Notes under the pieces: model-generated
Database searches by the model: none
What the model saw: the letters and a program-made list of their open reading frames with translations, nothing else
Told to the model about the DNA's origin: nothing
Translations under genes and position numbers: made by a program
Assembly: GCA_950295325.1 (NCBI GenBank)
Contig: OX485803.1
Coordinates: 61,579,554 to 61,643,553, forward strand
Origin: Polytrichum commune
Lineage: Eukaryota > Streptophyta > Polytrichopsida > Polytrichales > Polytrichaceae
Direction: 5' to 3'
DNA: 64,000 nucleotides
Part shown: one piece after another, positions 48,560 through 58,920 of the stretch
How positions within the stretch are numbered: position 1 is the first letter of the stretch
Layout: every line of letters starts with the position of its first letter

Positions 48560-50025
48560 TACCTACTATCTTTGTAATTGTTGGAGCTTGTTCTCTAGAT
48601 TTATATAGAATGTTCTCGAAGAAAAATCTCATGTCCTCCGTCCATGAGCAGTAATGGCAATTACGTATGTTATTTAATTTGAATGAAGAGACGCACATGT
48701 TTAAACTATGAACAATTTTATACAAATAGCGAATGTTTCTTACACATGCTATTGCTAGAACATTTTAAATTTTGTTTCATGAATGCCTGATTATTTCTTG
48801 GGAGCTTGACATTCAACCTTTATTCTTACCTTTGCTTCCAAAAGTCCTATTCTCTACCAATTGCAATACAAAAAATTGTACTAAAAAATTGTATTTCAAA
48901 CACAACTACATTGTTTTACATACTTATGAACATTTATTAAAGTTTGCAAGTTACTTGCTAGAAACTCTTCTTTTGGAAACAAACTCACGTACTACATCTC
49001 CACTTGAGATGTCAAATAAAACAGTTATGCAATACTCTCCTTATATGATTGTAAATGAATTTGTGGATGACAAAGCAAAAATAAAAATTTCAATGGCTAA
49101 ATTTGAAGAATCTCAATAAAATTAAACTCTTCAGTCAATTTTTTTTTTTGATAAAATTAGAGAACTAAATAAAATTAAAATTTTCTAAATTTCTAATTTT
49201 TTTTGGAATAATTTGTTTTTAAATAAAGTTCCACTTTTCTAAAACAATAATGTTTCTCCAAATAAAATGGAAAATTTCAATAAATATTGATACCTTGATA
49301 GAATTAGAAAACATTAAAATATGAATCATAGTGGAAATTTGAAGTAAAATTACACTAATTGTACATGCATCCACTCATGTAAAATTAAATAAGTCATGAG
49401 TGGATGCATTTATTTAATTTTACATGAGTGGATGCATGTCATGGTAGTGAATGTAAGAGGGCATGTTTGAAAGGTGAACATGGTATGGAAGATATGAGAG
49501 GTTAATAATGAATCATCTTACTTATTGTTGGTCTTACTTAAAAGTGAAAGGGTTATAAAATATTCATTATTTAGGTCTTAAATTATAAATATATGTGTAG
49601 AATATGGGAGGACACACTATGAATTCATTGGAGCTTAACCCATAAGCATTCAAATAAAGTTTATTCATATGAGCGTCATGTGAAAGGCAAATTTGATGAC
49701 AAAGGGTGTTTTTGCATGGAATTTATGATGACAAAAAAATCATACAAGAAATGTAATAAAAAGTAAAAGGAGAAAAATACATTAAGTCTTAGGATGTGAA
49801 ATAAAAAATAAAAAATAAAAAATGATGAAAAATTATTGATGAATGGGGGGCATTTTTTGCATAGAATTTGTGGATTAAAAAGAAATTATATAGAATATGT
49901 CAATAAAAAAGTTAAAAAATAAGAACAAATAGATCTAGAGCTCCCTTCCCTAGCCATGGGGTTCTAGTATAAATATCATATTCATTGTCAAAGTGATCAT
50001 TCTCTAAGTTATTAAATGATCATAT
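48560..50025. other. AT-rich stretch with one perfect hairpin
   Basis: Very AT-rich. A 115-codon frame (48772-49119) shows no recognisable domain. The palindrome at 49364-49438 is listed separately. Nothing else is identified. Confidence 0.4.
49364..49438. repeat. Perfect 29-bp inverted repeat with a third partial copy in the loop
   Basis: Arm 1 (49364-49392) starts CATGCATCCACTCATGTAAA and arm 2 (49410-49438) is its exact complement. The 17-nt spacer itself contains CATGAGTGGATGCA, another copy of the outer half of the arm. The structure could fold as a stable hairpin. No flanking duplication is evident. Confidence 0.85.
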
Positions 50026-50029
50026 AGGT

Positions 50030-50470
50030 TCCCAAATTTTCCCAATTTATGTTGACTACAGTGTCTAGAATGGTTAATAGATTTCGAGCATTTACTCCAA
50101 TCTCATTTCAACACATCTTTTTAGAGTCCGATCTTAGATTCACGCCCAACCATACACCACTCAAATGTAAGTGCCCATTTTAGATCAAACGCCAAACTAG
50201 ACACATTTACCTTATGATGAGATGGGACTATATGCTCAAAATATAGACACCACTTGAAATCCAACAATTTACACAACTGGGGAAAACCATGAGATCGCAT
50301 ATAGAGAAAAAGAAAACAAAATCCTCTACCTGGTTGTCTTCTTAATTTTGCATTTCAACTCCGATTTTGATACTTGGAACGGCAATCTTCATGCTTCACA
50401 ATTGGTAACCTTGTGAGAAAGAAAGCAAGACGATCTGATATCGCAATTGGTGTGAATTATGATGTTGTTC
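50030..50470. repeat. Dispersed repeat family F, copy
   Basis: Landmarks are 'gtctagaatggttaatag', 'ccaatctcatttcaacacat', 'cataca ccactcaaatgtaa'-type sequence, and 'catttcaactccgattttga'. These are matched in the copies at 54930 and 62690. Confidence 0.5.
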
Positions 50471-50754
50471 CATTTTTGAGCTGGTGTAAGTCTATGAGCA
50501 ACACCAAAATGACATTACAAGAGTTAGTGGGCCTATGAAGACTGTTGCCTCCTTTTGAATGTGAACACCTTGAATGGGTGTAGACATCGACACATGTCTC
50601 CCGCAATGGCAAGGCCCTAGATTCCCACATGGTTGGTTGAAAATATCCAGTTCATCCATGTATCCCCACTATGTTTGGATGGACCATAGGTGGTAGGGTG
50701 CACTGGAAATCAAGTGCTAGGAAGGTCAACCATCTGAGTACTATTCCGGCCTCT

Positions 50755-51090
50755 GGGAGAATAACCTTGATGTTCCCTGACCGGATGAGACAAATTCACA
50801 ATCGCATCAAACACTAAAAAATGCATGTGGAGTTGGAGGTGTCCGTTATAAGGTGGACAACCATTATTTGCTTACTTTTCTTCTCAGGACACCTATATTC
50901 CAGTGGTATGTAGTTTGATGTGACCCCAAAAACAAATCCTGAAAAGACATGTGTTTCAGGAGACTTGACTTTGTGCTCAAAATATGATAACCATTCTAGA
51001 CTCAACAGTCATCATAATTGGGGAGACCTATATGATCATTTCATGAGCACAAGAGTCTTCACCTTGATGGTGAACAAAAAACTATTCATA
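50755..51090. repeat. Dispersed repeat family F, copy
   Basis: Shares 'ccggatgagacaaattcaca', 'acctatattccagtggtatg', 'gtgctcaaaatatgataacc' and 'ggggagacctatatgatcat' with other copies. It provides the continuous version of the sequence split by the foldback at 41636-41980. Confidence 0.5.
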
Positions 51091-51368
51091 TGATCTCAAA
51101 AAATCATGAGGGAAGTGGCCATGGCCTTGATTTCGATAATCGTATGTTTTGCATCCTAGGAGGATTGGGCTAGTTGGAAAAGTACCATATAAGGGCCACT
51201 TCACACACGGGATTGAGAGCATGTGAGCACTCTCATTGGTGGAAAAGGCGGAGCCGGTCCAAGTTCGCTTCCCACTACGCTTGAGGGACCAACGGAGTAT
51301 GTGAATGCAAGATGGATGTAAAGTCTACATGGATGCCTACATGGCATCCAATGGATCATGTCCCATGG

Positions 51369-53487
51369 TGTGAGGCCAAACCCCCCACCCTTAAGCGTCC
51401 GTAGTCCGAGTAGTGGGTTTGGGCTCACATTCCTCCGCGGTATTGGATTTGGACTTGGATGAGTCCATAGTGCAAGGTTCACCCTTTAAGTGGTATTGGA
51501 TTTAACTGGAATTTCACTTTTAACAACTCAATGTACGATTTCAATACGTATGTGGAGAATGCACAAGTTAACTATGTTATTTTAACCTCCTTATGCTCGG
51601 GTGCTATTTTGTCTTTGTTTGCTTCTAACGTCCATCCGGCTGCTTTAGCTACACAAGCCCTTAAGGATATCCCTCTCCTAAATGGAGTCCGTGCCGTTGA
51701 CTCTATACTACCACTTGAACTATCACTTGTGTATTCCGTATCGCTACTATAAGAGGTCTCACTTGGTGTCTCCATACCGTACATAAGCCTTTAAGTATTA
51801 AGAAATACTTATGTAACTTATGTCAATCTCTCCCTCGCACCTTTGGTCTTTGCTTCCTTTGTCTTGCTATCGCGAGAGTGCTCCACCTTCTCCATTAAGT
51901 TGTGCACGTGGTTTATTTTTAAAGAGAGGATGCAAGTGTTAAAAAAAACACTATTCTCTATAGTCAATCTCAAATACATTTACTTGTGAAAGCCACACAT
52001 AACACTAACTAGCATAATGTAACTAACTACTTGTCTATGAGCTAATTAGGTAGGCTATCTACTAAGCTCCTTCATGAACCCATCTCTTTACTTTCTAATT
52101 ACATAAACCTAGCTCCTTCATAAACCCAGCTCCTTCATAAACCCAGCTCCTTCATAAACCCAGCTCCTTCATAAACCCAGCTCCTTAGCTTCTAACTAAA
52201 CAAACCCAGGTCCTTCATAAACCCAGCTCTTTACTTTCTAACTAAACAAACCCAGCTCCTTCATGAACCCACAACTTTGTAGTTGTAATCCCCAACTACC
52301 TCACTAATTATTCAAGCCCTTAACTAATCTTCCTACCTAATTTCCCTAATTCTACTAACAACCCCTTTCTAATCACACAATTCTTCTCTAATCCTAAAAT
52401 CCTAAAATCCTAGAGAGGAGAGGGGGAGAAAGAATTTCCTAACTTCACTAAGACTAACTAATCCACACAAGTATATTTTTGCACTCATCACAACATCAAG
52501 TGCTCAACTCTTAAACATGGAACTTGCAACCACGTGTATTCAAAACATGAACTTAAAGTACCACAAATTGGAATCATGAATTAACTTTAAAATCCTTCAC
52601 GTCAACACTAATTCTACCAAGAGGTCAAGCCCTCTTCAAGGCTAACAAGCCTTGGCTCTCAAACTAAAAACTAAGCACACACATGTGCTCCAATATGGCT
52701 TCCCACACCCACACTTATAACTCGTGGGGTGCCTTGGAGCACAAAGGAAAGAGAGGATGAGTGAGGGAAGAATGAGGGATTATATAGTAAGCTTGAGGGG
52801 GTGAGCACCCTCAAGGCTCACGATAAGCCCTTGAGATTTCCTCCTACTTAGTAGGCGCCAATCCTATCTTCTAAGCCTTCCTCCCTCAAATGATCAACAA
52901 GGATCCTAATTCGAACATTTAACTAGCCTTGGCTTTCTACCTACCACACTTTACCAAACTTGGGATGCTTCAACCCAAACTTAGCCTCCTTCGCTTTCCG
53001 CCGCCATAACTTTCTCCCCTTACTTTTCCAAATCGTCGCTCACCACTTAATTCAAACCACGATGCTTAACTCGTGATTTGATTGGTGCTTTGAGAATTTG
53101 CTTATCCTCCACCTTGCATTCTTCCTTGGGCCTTCCCCATTAAGTGGCCATGATGAGGTGGTCCACTTGTGCGCTCCATGTGATCCTCCATTCATCCCAA
53201 TTCGAATGCACTTGCCTCTTTAGTCACTTTGGTTGTCTCCATCCATTTGTACTAGCCTATTCACTAACTACTCAATCCAAGTTCTCCTTACCTATCCTCA
53301 TTCACTCAAATCCTTCCGAAGGTAAAAACACAATAACAACTCACATCCTAGCCTCTTACAACATGGTACTTCTAAGACTAACATTTCACTCTTTTTATAT
53401 TTTTGTGAAGTAACATGCTACTTCAAAGTGCATCAACTAACGTTTCAAGGGTCTAAGACTAAATGTGGGCACCCTTTTGGGCTCACA
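51369..53487. mobile_element. Solo LTR, 2,119 bp, with perfect 5-bp target duplication
   Basis: Begins TGTGAGGCCAAACCCCCC and ends CACCCTTTTGGGCTCACA, obeying TG...CA with inverted TGTGAG/CTCACA tips. The duplication CATGG is perfect (51364-51368 and 53488-53492). The family is shared with 31340-33361 (CCACCCTTAAGCGTCCGTAG near the start, 'atgtgggcaccc' near the end, 'aagtatt(t/a)agaaatact' internally). No retroviral-type protein motifs occur across 2.1 kb, and a second LTR is absent. The simplest reading is a solo LTR left after unequal recombination. It contains a 17-bp minisatellite (52111-52187). Confidence 0.8.
52065..52270. repeat. Minisatellite, 17-bp unit AGCTCCTTCATAAACCC
   Basis: Four full, essentially identical units run head to tail from 52111 to 52178, and a fifth is partial. 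Longer units ('agctctttactttctaacta' joined to the same core) flank them on both sides to about 52270. It lies inside the solo LTR, and I see no counterpart in the other copy of this LTR. Confidence 0.85.
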
Positions 53488-53960
53488 CATGGTCACTTGG
53501 AATATTTTCAAAAACCACCTCTTGGAGATAGGCCTAACACAAAACCGGGAGACCATGACACTCCGAATGCTCACAACCGTTGGTTTATTCTATTTTAACA
53601 TGTACGAGGACCCACATGAATAGAAATTCATCGAAATAGTATTTGGTTGAGGGGCCCGGTCACTTATGACCTCACACTACACTTGAGGGTCCGTGACCAC
53701 ACTACACGATTTTGGAGGTCTGTTGGGACGGCCTTTGGACACTTTCATTTGGGCTCTCACAATTTCATGGTCACGGCTCTTGGCTCGCATGTGAAGTGGC
53801 CCTAACAAGCCCCATCTCTACGTGAGGCCTGGATACCTTCCCTTACTGGACCTCTCTGCATGCGGGCTGCCCGAAGATAAAGAATTTCTGGAAATTCGGT
53901 TGTGTTTGGAAATTGTGTTTAGGTACGGTCAGCAGGCGGAACATGGGGGCCCAGCAGCAG

Positions 53961-54480
53961 CATTGTGTGAGGAGATTTTAGGGCATAATTGGTCGACATC
54001 CTAGTGTTTCCAAGTCCAACCCATTACATGGTGACCTCTTTCCGTATTTTCTTTGATTAATTTGAGGTATATTATATAGATTCCTCTAAAATGATTAGTA
54101 AATGTTTTTAGAGTCTTGGACTTCAACTGGTTATTCCTCAAACTCAACCGGTTCATCTGTAACTACACTAAATACGAATGCATACACTAAATGCCAATAA
54201 CCCTATGAAAGTAAGTAACATTCAATGTAAACTCAAATACTAAATGTCAACTATGGTAATATATAGAAGTTACATGTTTGAATTTAGTGTTAGTAAGGAT
54301 GTGAAAAAACCCCTCAAAAAAAAAGAACAATGATAAAAGGAGAATTCCAACATATCTTCTAACACTAATTGTCAAAGAATTGAAATTTTGTATTGAGCAG
54401 GGGAAGGTGGTAACAACACTAAATGTAATCAAACACTAAATATCATGTTTAGTGTAGTGGTTAGTTCTCCCCGTTCATTG
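53961..54480 (+). mobile_element. hAT-like MITE, family E, copy 1, split by a D element
   Basis: The left end CATTGTGTGAGGAGATTTTA and right end TTCTCCCCGTTCATTG are inverted relatives of the family terminus CAGTGATCGGGGAGA. The interior has 'gtttccaagtccaaccc', 'ggtatattatatagattcct' and 'caaactcaaccggttcatct'. A D element is inserted at the TA of 'tgtaacTAgtgg'. The same sequence is uninterrupted at 55373 and 62632. Native length is about 230 bp. The flanking 8-mers do not match, so the duplication has decayed or been lost. Confidence 0.72.
54166..54454 (-). mobile_element. MITE family D, copy 5, inside E copy 1
   Basis: 289 bp beginning CACTAAATACGAATGCATAC, ending CACTAAATATCATGTTTAGTG, and flanked by TA (54164-54165 and 54455-54456). 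The reverse-orientation interior matches copies 1, 3 and 4. Taking it out with one TA restores the E consensus exactly, so both ends and the duplication are certain. Confidence 0.9.
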
Positions 54481-54484
54481 ATCG

Positions 54485-54925
54485 CCGTCATATGTGGTCT
54501 AACTCAAATTAAGTGAGGTCTCGGTCCTTGGAGAGGTTGGGCCCATCATGGGCTTCTTCATCCAGGATCTTACTACCCCTAACCCTAAATCTTGTATAGC
54601 AACCAACTCTCAAACACAAATAAGAGGTGTTCGGAATCGGTGCCAATGGAAGCCCACCCAAAAGCCCCATAAAACCTAATTTACTCCTAAAAGCCATGGC
54701 AAAGTCTACCCAGAATTGCCTAAAACAAGTTGATTTTCATACATCAACTTATTTGAGAAAACACATACTTCTAAAGGTGGATTTGATTGTCCACATGGGG
54801 ATTTTTGTTTGTAAAGAGTGTTTATAGAAAAATTCATTGTTCACGTGTCCCAAATCAAAAGATTGTAATGTAAAATGTGTATGTTTTGATTTTGATCACA
54901 TGGATCCTCCTCTCAATTATGTTAA
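54485..54925. other. Unassigned spacer
   Basis: Short frames without motifs. Nothing recognised. Confidence 0.35.
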
Positions 54926-54929
54926 ACCT

Positions 54930-55130
54930 AGAATGATGTCTATATTTTGGTGTGCTCAGTCCAATCTCGTTGTAACACATCTTTTGGAAGCCCATCTTTT
55001 AAGTGAAGGCCTTGCCATATACCACTCACATATAGGTCGACCACATATGAAAGGCCCACATGTTTTAAGTTATACGCATTTGAGGTTGCAGTTATGTGCC
55101 ATGACTCTTGATGGGTTTTAATGTCATGCT
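54930..55130. repeat. Dispersed repeat family F, fragment
   Basis: Contains 'tcagtccaatctcgttgtaa', 'cacatcttttggaag', 'ggccttgccatataccactc' and 'acatataggtcgaccacat', which align with 56390-56480 and 62910-63040. Confidence 0.5.
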
Positions 55131-55268
55131 ATCTGACAAGCTAAATGTCTAACTTAGGTTTTAGAGTAAGTAGTCATGTCTGGACTTGAACTTCAAGTCT
55201 GAAGAATGAGTTGGGGATTCATGGTGAAAATAGTTGCTTATGTAGAGCACACAGTTTGAAGAAGAGTT

Positions 55269-55410
55269 CAGTGACCGGGGAGATTTTTGGGCAGAATCAA
55301 TCAAAATCCTGGGGTTTCCAAGTTTCTCAAACTTCAACCGATTATTTCTCGAACTCAAACTGGTCCATCTGTAACTAGTGGTCAGTTCTCGGACATCGGG
55401 CCATTGGCAT
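55269..55410 (+). mobile_element. hAT-like MITE, family E, copy 2 (internally deleted)
   Basis: Begins CAGTGACCGGGGAGATTTTT, then 'gtttccaag', then jumps to 'tctcaaacttcaaccgatta', 'ctgtaactagtggtcagttc'. The centre of the element is missing. It shows the uninterrupted 'gtaactagtgg' site used by D copy 5. The right terminus is degraded; a similar end, 'ggtcagttctcccccttcat', occurs again at 55476. Confidence 0.6.
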
Positions 55411-55558
55411 TATGAACAGACACTCTATTCACGCCGGCCCCCCTTAATAGGGACCGGAGTTTCTATCACCATGGTCAGTTCTCCCCCTTCATAGCAAGAG
55501 TTTTTCTTTATCAAACCATCACATGCTCTTGGAATGTCTGTTATGGAAAAGCAACTTA

Positions 55559-56031
55559 GGGCCACTTCACACACGAGACTGAGGGCCCATGACCATTACA
55601 CTTCAAGCACTCTCATTGGTGGACAAGGCGGAGGTGGTCCAAGTTCGCTTCCCACTACGCTTGAGGGACCAACGGAGTATGTGAATGCAAGATGGATGTA
55701 AAAGTCTACATGAATTCCTACATGGCGTCAAATGGATCATGTTTCATGGTCACTTGGACTATTTTCAACGACCACTTCTTGGAGGTAGGCTTAACACAAA
55801 ACTGATGGGAGACCATGGCATTCCGAACGCTCACAACCGTTGGTTTATTCTGTTTTATCATGTGTGAGGACCCGCATGAATAGAAATTTCATTGGAGTAG
55901 GATTTGGTTGAGGATCCGGTCACATATGACTTCACACTACACTTGAGGGTTTGTGACCACACTACATGATTTTGGAGGTGTCTTGGGACAACCTTTGGAC
56001 ACTTTCTTTTGGGCTCTCACAATTTCATGGT
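55559..56031 (-). mobile_element. Harbinger-type MITE, family C, copy 6 (one end lost)
   Basis: Follows TTA (55556-55558) with GGGCCACTTCACACACGAGA. The interior is almost identical in order to copy 5 and gives the uninterrupted version of its LTR insertion site ('gtttcatggtcacttggact' near 55741). It stops after 'cacaatttcatggt', about 30 bp short of the expected right terminus. Family-F sequence starts there. Confidence 0.82.
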
Positions 56032-56480
56032 GAGGCTTGTAGAAATTGTTTATATGAGTCATACATTGAACCCCTTAGTCTTGTAAGGGTGAATCTTGCA
56101 ATGCTTACTTGTGTGATATATCCCACATGGTAGCAAGGTATATGACCCAACTATTTTGGGCACTTCCATCTTTACATGGAATTTTGGCCTTTGAATGAAA
56201 TCGGAAATAGCCTCATGTGCTTAGCAATTGTGAATCACGCATATTGTCAATTCAAGTTTCATGAGTGGGGCTGAGATACAAACATTTTAGGAGGTCAAAA
56301 TGAAGATTCTCTTTTTCTTTGAGTGATCACATAGGCCCTCCCTCAATGTTTATTTTGTGATTGAATCTAGATTGGTAAAAGACGGAATCTTGAGCACATT
56401 TTAGTCTAATCTCGTCATAACAAGTGTCTTTGTGGTTTCTTGAATGAAAGCCTTACCATAGGTTATAATACCACTCACAT
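56032..56480. repeat. Dispersed repeat family F, copy (longest clear one)
   Basis: Order of landmarks: 'attttgggcacttccatct', 'tttggcctttgaatgaaatc', 'ttagcaattgtgaatcacgc', 'caattcaagtttcatgagtg', 'aggaggtcaaaatgaagat', 'gagtgatcacataggccctc', 'tctaatctcgtcataacaag' and 'ataccactcacatatga'. The same order holds at 62690-63070. No ORF or terminal repeat is visible. It may be a non-coding part of a retrotransposon or an unclassified element. Confidence 0.55.
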
Positions 56481-56520
56481 ATGATCACAACTCAGGTATT
56501 CAAGTGAAAAATACTACTTA

Positions 56521-57011
56521 GGGTCGCTTTACACTAGAGCTTGAGGGCCCTTGACCCATTATATACAAATTTTGTGATTGGTCAAGAAGTCGGAGATGGT
56601 CCAAGTTCACTTTATACTAGACTTTGAGGGCCTAAAGGACCGAAAATTTTGAATGGATGAAAAATCTACATGGTATCCTACATGGGAAAAAATGGATAAT
56701 ATTTCATTGCCTATCATATTATATTGTGTTAGGCTCATCAAAGTGATGTGTGTCGAATGCAAAATTAGGGACCATGATAATTGATTAATTTGCTATTGGC
56801 TCCTAGGAATATTATATTGTCATGTGGAGACCTAAACTCGAACACATGTTGCAATCCCTTAACATGATCCAATTTTATATTCTACAGTGAATTTAACAAC
56901 CCATTAATTGCAAAATTGGAATTCTGTTTCACACAGTATGGCCTTTGGATGATTTTCAAAGACCCTTAAATTGTCATGGTCACAACTCTTTATATGTGTT
57001 TAAAGGGACCC
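56521..57011 (-). mobile_element. Harbinger-type MITE, family C, copy 7 (old)
   Basis: A 491-bp element with degraded termini GGGTCGCTTTACACTAGAGC and GTGTTTAAAGGGACCC, flanked by TTA (56518-56520 and 57012-57014). Interior phrases 'gatggtccaagttcacttta' and 'tgaatggatgaaaaatctac' are recognisable as family C but heavily mutated. It is the most diverged copy with both ends present. Confidence 0.75.
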
Positions 57012-57198
57012 TTATTAGGTCTTCAGTGAAGAAGATTGATCACATAAGGCTCACGTACCTTATTGCTCTAGTGAAGTATCATGACCAATGAACGGGGAGA
57101 ACTGACTGCTAGTTACACATGAACCGGTTGAATTTGAGAAACAACCGGTTAAAGTTCAAGACGTAAGGGAATTATTAGTCATTTTAGAGGAGTCTATA

Positions 57199-57970
57199 TT
57201 GTTCTCCCTCTTTAGTATGACACGTTTGGGAAACACAAAAAAAGGTTGTATTATCGAGGTGTCGTCTTCTCATTAATATGACAAATGGCGTAAAGTTGTT
57301 TTAATATTGAGGGAATAGTAAAACATAAGTAACATGAGCTTAAAAATATATACAACGAGTTTAAGCAATATAGATGGTATAAAATAATAACTTATAACTC
57401 CAAACAAATACAAATATTCTCAAGAACTCTTGAAATAGGAGTCCAAAGATCTCTGGTGTTGTCTACCCAAGTTAGCAACTGTCATATTATCTAAACTCCC
57501 TACTAACTTTTGAAAACCAATAATTTCATTAACACCAAAATATAAAGAATTGGAGACGAAATCGGAGATTGCAAGAATGCAAGAGAGTGCACAAGATACG
57601 GGTGATACTATATCACTATGAGTACAAGGCAACATACTAGGCATGAGGAGGCCACTCGAACCCTAACCATGTCCATTCTACACTAGTAACCCTAATTCTC
57701 ATGAAGTTCCCAACAATAAGAGAAGTTCCCAAGTAGTTCCCGAGTGAAAATGGATGTATTGTAGATGTACATAACATAGATGAAAGAAATTCTAGCATTA
57801 ACTACCTCTTTAATACGACAAAACGGAGATTCTACTCTAAATGCTGCATCATCAAGTGTCGTAGTCGTATGAACGAGGGAGTTTCAAACTAAAAAGTTTG
57901 GTCTCGCAAAAATGTGTCGTAATATCGAGGGTGTCGTATAAACGAGTGTTGTATTAACGAGGTTAGACTG
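57199..57970 (-). mobile_element. Degenerate pogo/Tigger element, 772 bp
   Basis: The right terminus, reverse complemented, is CAGTCTAACCTCGTTAATAC followed by AACAC, the classic Tigger-type end, with TA outside (57971-57972). The left end is a mutated partner (TTGTTCTCCCTCTTTAGTAT, then GACAC), also preceded by TA (57197-57198). Subterminal 'tatcgaggtgtcgt' and 'aatatcgagggtgtcgta' repeats occur. A minus-strand frame (57420-57644) looks like a transposase C terminus (see the separate entry). The terminus (CTCGTTAATAC) differs from that of the intact 27-29 kb element (CTTGATAATGT), so this is a second pogo family. Confidence 0.8.
57420..57644 (-). pseudogene. Relic of pogo/Tigger transposase C terminus
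   Basis: A 74-codon minus-strand frame ending 'LGRQHQRSLDSYFKSS'. Pogo-branch transposases commonly end in a short basic tail followed by an aromatic pair (compare CDIRSFF in the 27.5-kb element). Its position between two Tigger-type termini supports the assignment. The catalytic region is missing, so most of the gene has been deleted. Confidence 0.45.
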
Positions 57971-58041
57971 TAGACCTTACCTTATAAATGAAGAAAGACT
58001 AAAAGATGTCAACACGTGACCGGTTGGGCTTGGAAACACAT

Positions 58042-58396
58042 AAGGTAGGGGTGGCAATTTCCGTCCAAATTTCAGATGTGCCTAGTTGGGATGCTGAAAC
58101 TATTTTTTTTATAAATTTTGAGCGCTCCGCAAAGCTGGTGCAAGAGCAACTATGAAAAAATCAAAATTTTCCAGCATGTTTATGATTTCCTACAAATTTT
58201 TAAAGGAAACCTTGTAGAGTGACCAACACTCGCACATAGGGTACATGGTATATCCACAGGGTGGATTTCTAAAACCAACCGCTGGCAGCATTAAACCGAC
58301 CGCTGGCAACAATGTGAACGGTAAAAACACCTTGATAGGTGCTTCCGACATAGGGGTCGACTTTAGGACCCGCACGGAAATTGCCACCCCTACCTT
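58042..58396. mobile_element. 355-bp MITE with AAGGTAGGGGTGGCAATTTC ends
   Basis: The termini AAGGTAGGGGTGGCAATTTC plus CGT (58042-58064) and their exact complement (58374-58396) enclose an AT-rich interior with two copies of 'ccgctggcarcatt/aacaatg'-type sequence. The TAGGGGTGGCAA core is typical of hAT termini, but no 8-bp duplication is evident. TA occurs at both outer edges. It sits inside E copy 3. Confidence 0.75.
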
Positions 58397-58579
58397 AATT
58401 GGGATGTCGACCAACTATGCCCAAAATTCTCTCCAGACACTGATGGTGATGCAGATTTGGTAGAGAGCCCAAGTATGAGCAGACTCACGAGGTTTCTATG
58501 CATTGCAATCACTCGCAATGCAACCAAAAAACAAATCCCTTCTTCCAGCCAGTTTGTTTTTTTTCTTCCCGCATGAGAT

Positions 58580-58920
58580 GAACTTCACGTGTGATATGTT
58601 CAATAGAAAGCGTTTCTCACAAATGTTCATATGGTCTGATCCAATCTCATAGGCACGACTGTCATCGATCAACTTGTATGACCAAAACATTGCCTTGTGA
58701 AAATTTATGGCAACTTGTACATGGTAGACCATATGCTACTTGTCATTGAGTTTAGGTACGTGGGCCTTAAGTGGTCACTCTTCTTAATCAGACACCCATA
58801 GTTGAGTGGTATGTGGCAAGGCTTGTAGTTCAAACAGACGCTAGCCATATATGTGTCACGATGAGATTGGACTGTGTGTTCAAAATATGTTGATTATATT
58901 TGGTTCAGGAGAGTTATCCG
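58580..58920. repeat. Dispersed repeat family F, copy
   Basis: Contains 'cttcttaatcagacacccat', 'agttgagtggtatgtggcaa', 'ggcttgtagttc' and 'cacgatgagattggactgtg', then 'tgttcaaaatatgttg'. It is inverted relative to 62690-63070. Confidence 0.55.

Larger units (their letters stand above)
51193..53802 (-). mobile_element. Harbinger-type MITE, family C, copy 5, split by a solo LTR
   Basis: Ends are GGGCCACTTCACACACG (51193) and ATGTGAAGTGGCCC (to 53802), with a perfect TAA duplication (51190-51192 and 53803-53805). The two parts (51193-51368 and 53493-53802) add up to about 486 bp, the family length. They read continuously as copy C 6 does, through 'atcatg..ccatggtcacttgg'. It is inverted relative to copies 3 and 4. 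Confidence 0.9.
57086..58442 (-). mobile_element. hAT-like MITE, family E, copy 3, carrying two insertions
   Basis: Starts CAATGAACGGGGAGAACTGA and ends CCCAAAATTCTCTCCAGACACTG, in reverse orientation. E-family sequence lies in three blocks: 57086-57198, 57971-58041 and 58397-58442. These join in consensus order ('gaaacaaccggttaaagttc', 'attttagaggagtctata', 'gaccggttgggcttggaaac', 'gtcgaccaactatgcccaaa'). The gaps hold a Tigger relic and a short inverted-repeat element. Native length is about 230 bp. Confidence 0.75.

Noticed and set aside
48772-49119. 115-codon plus-strand ORF
   Set aside because: Very AT-rich (Lys/Asn/Leu/Ile bias), no motif, isolated.
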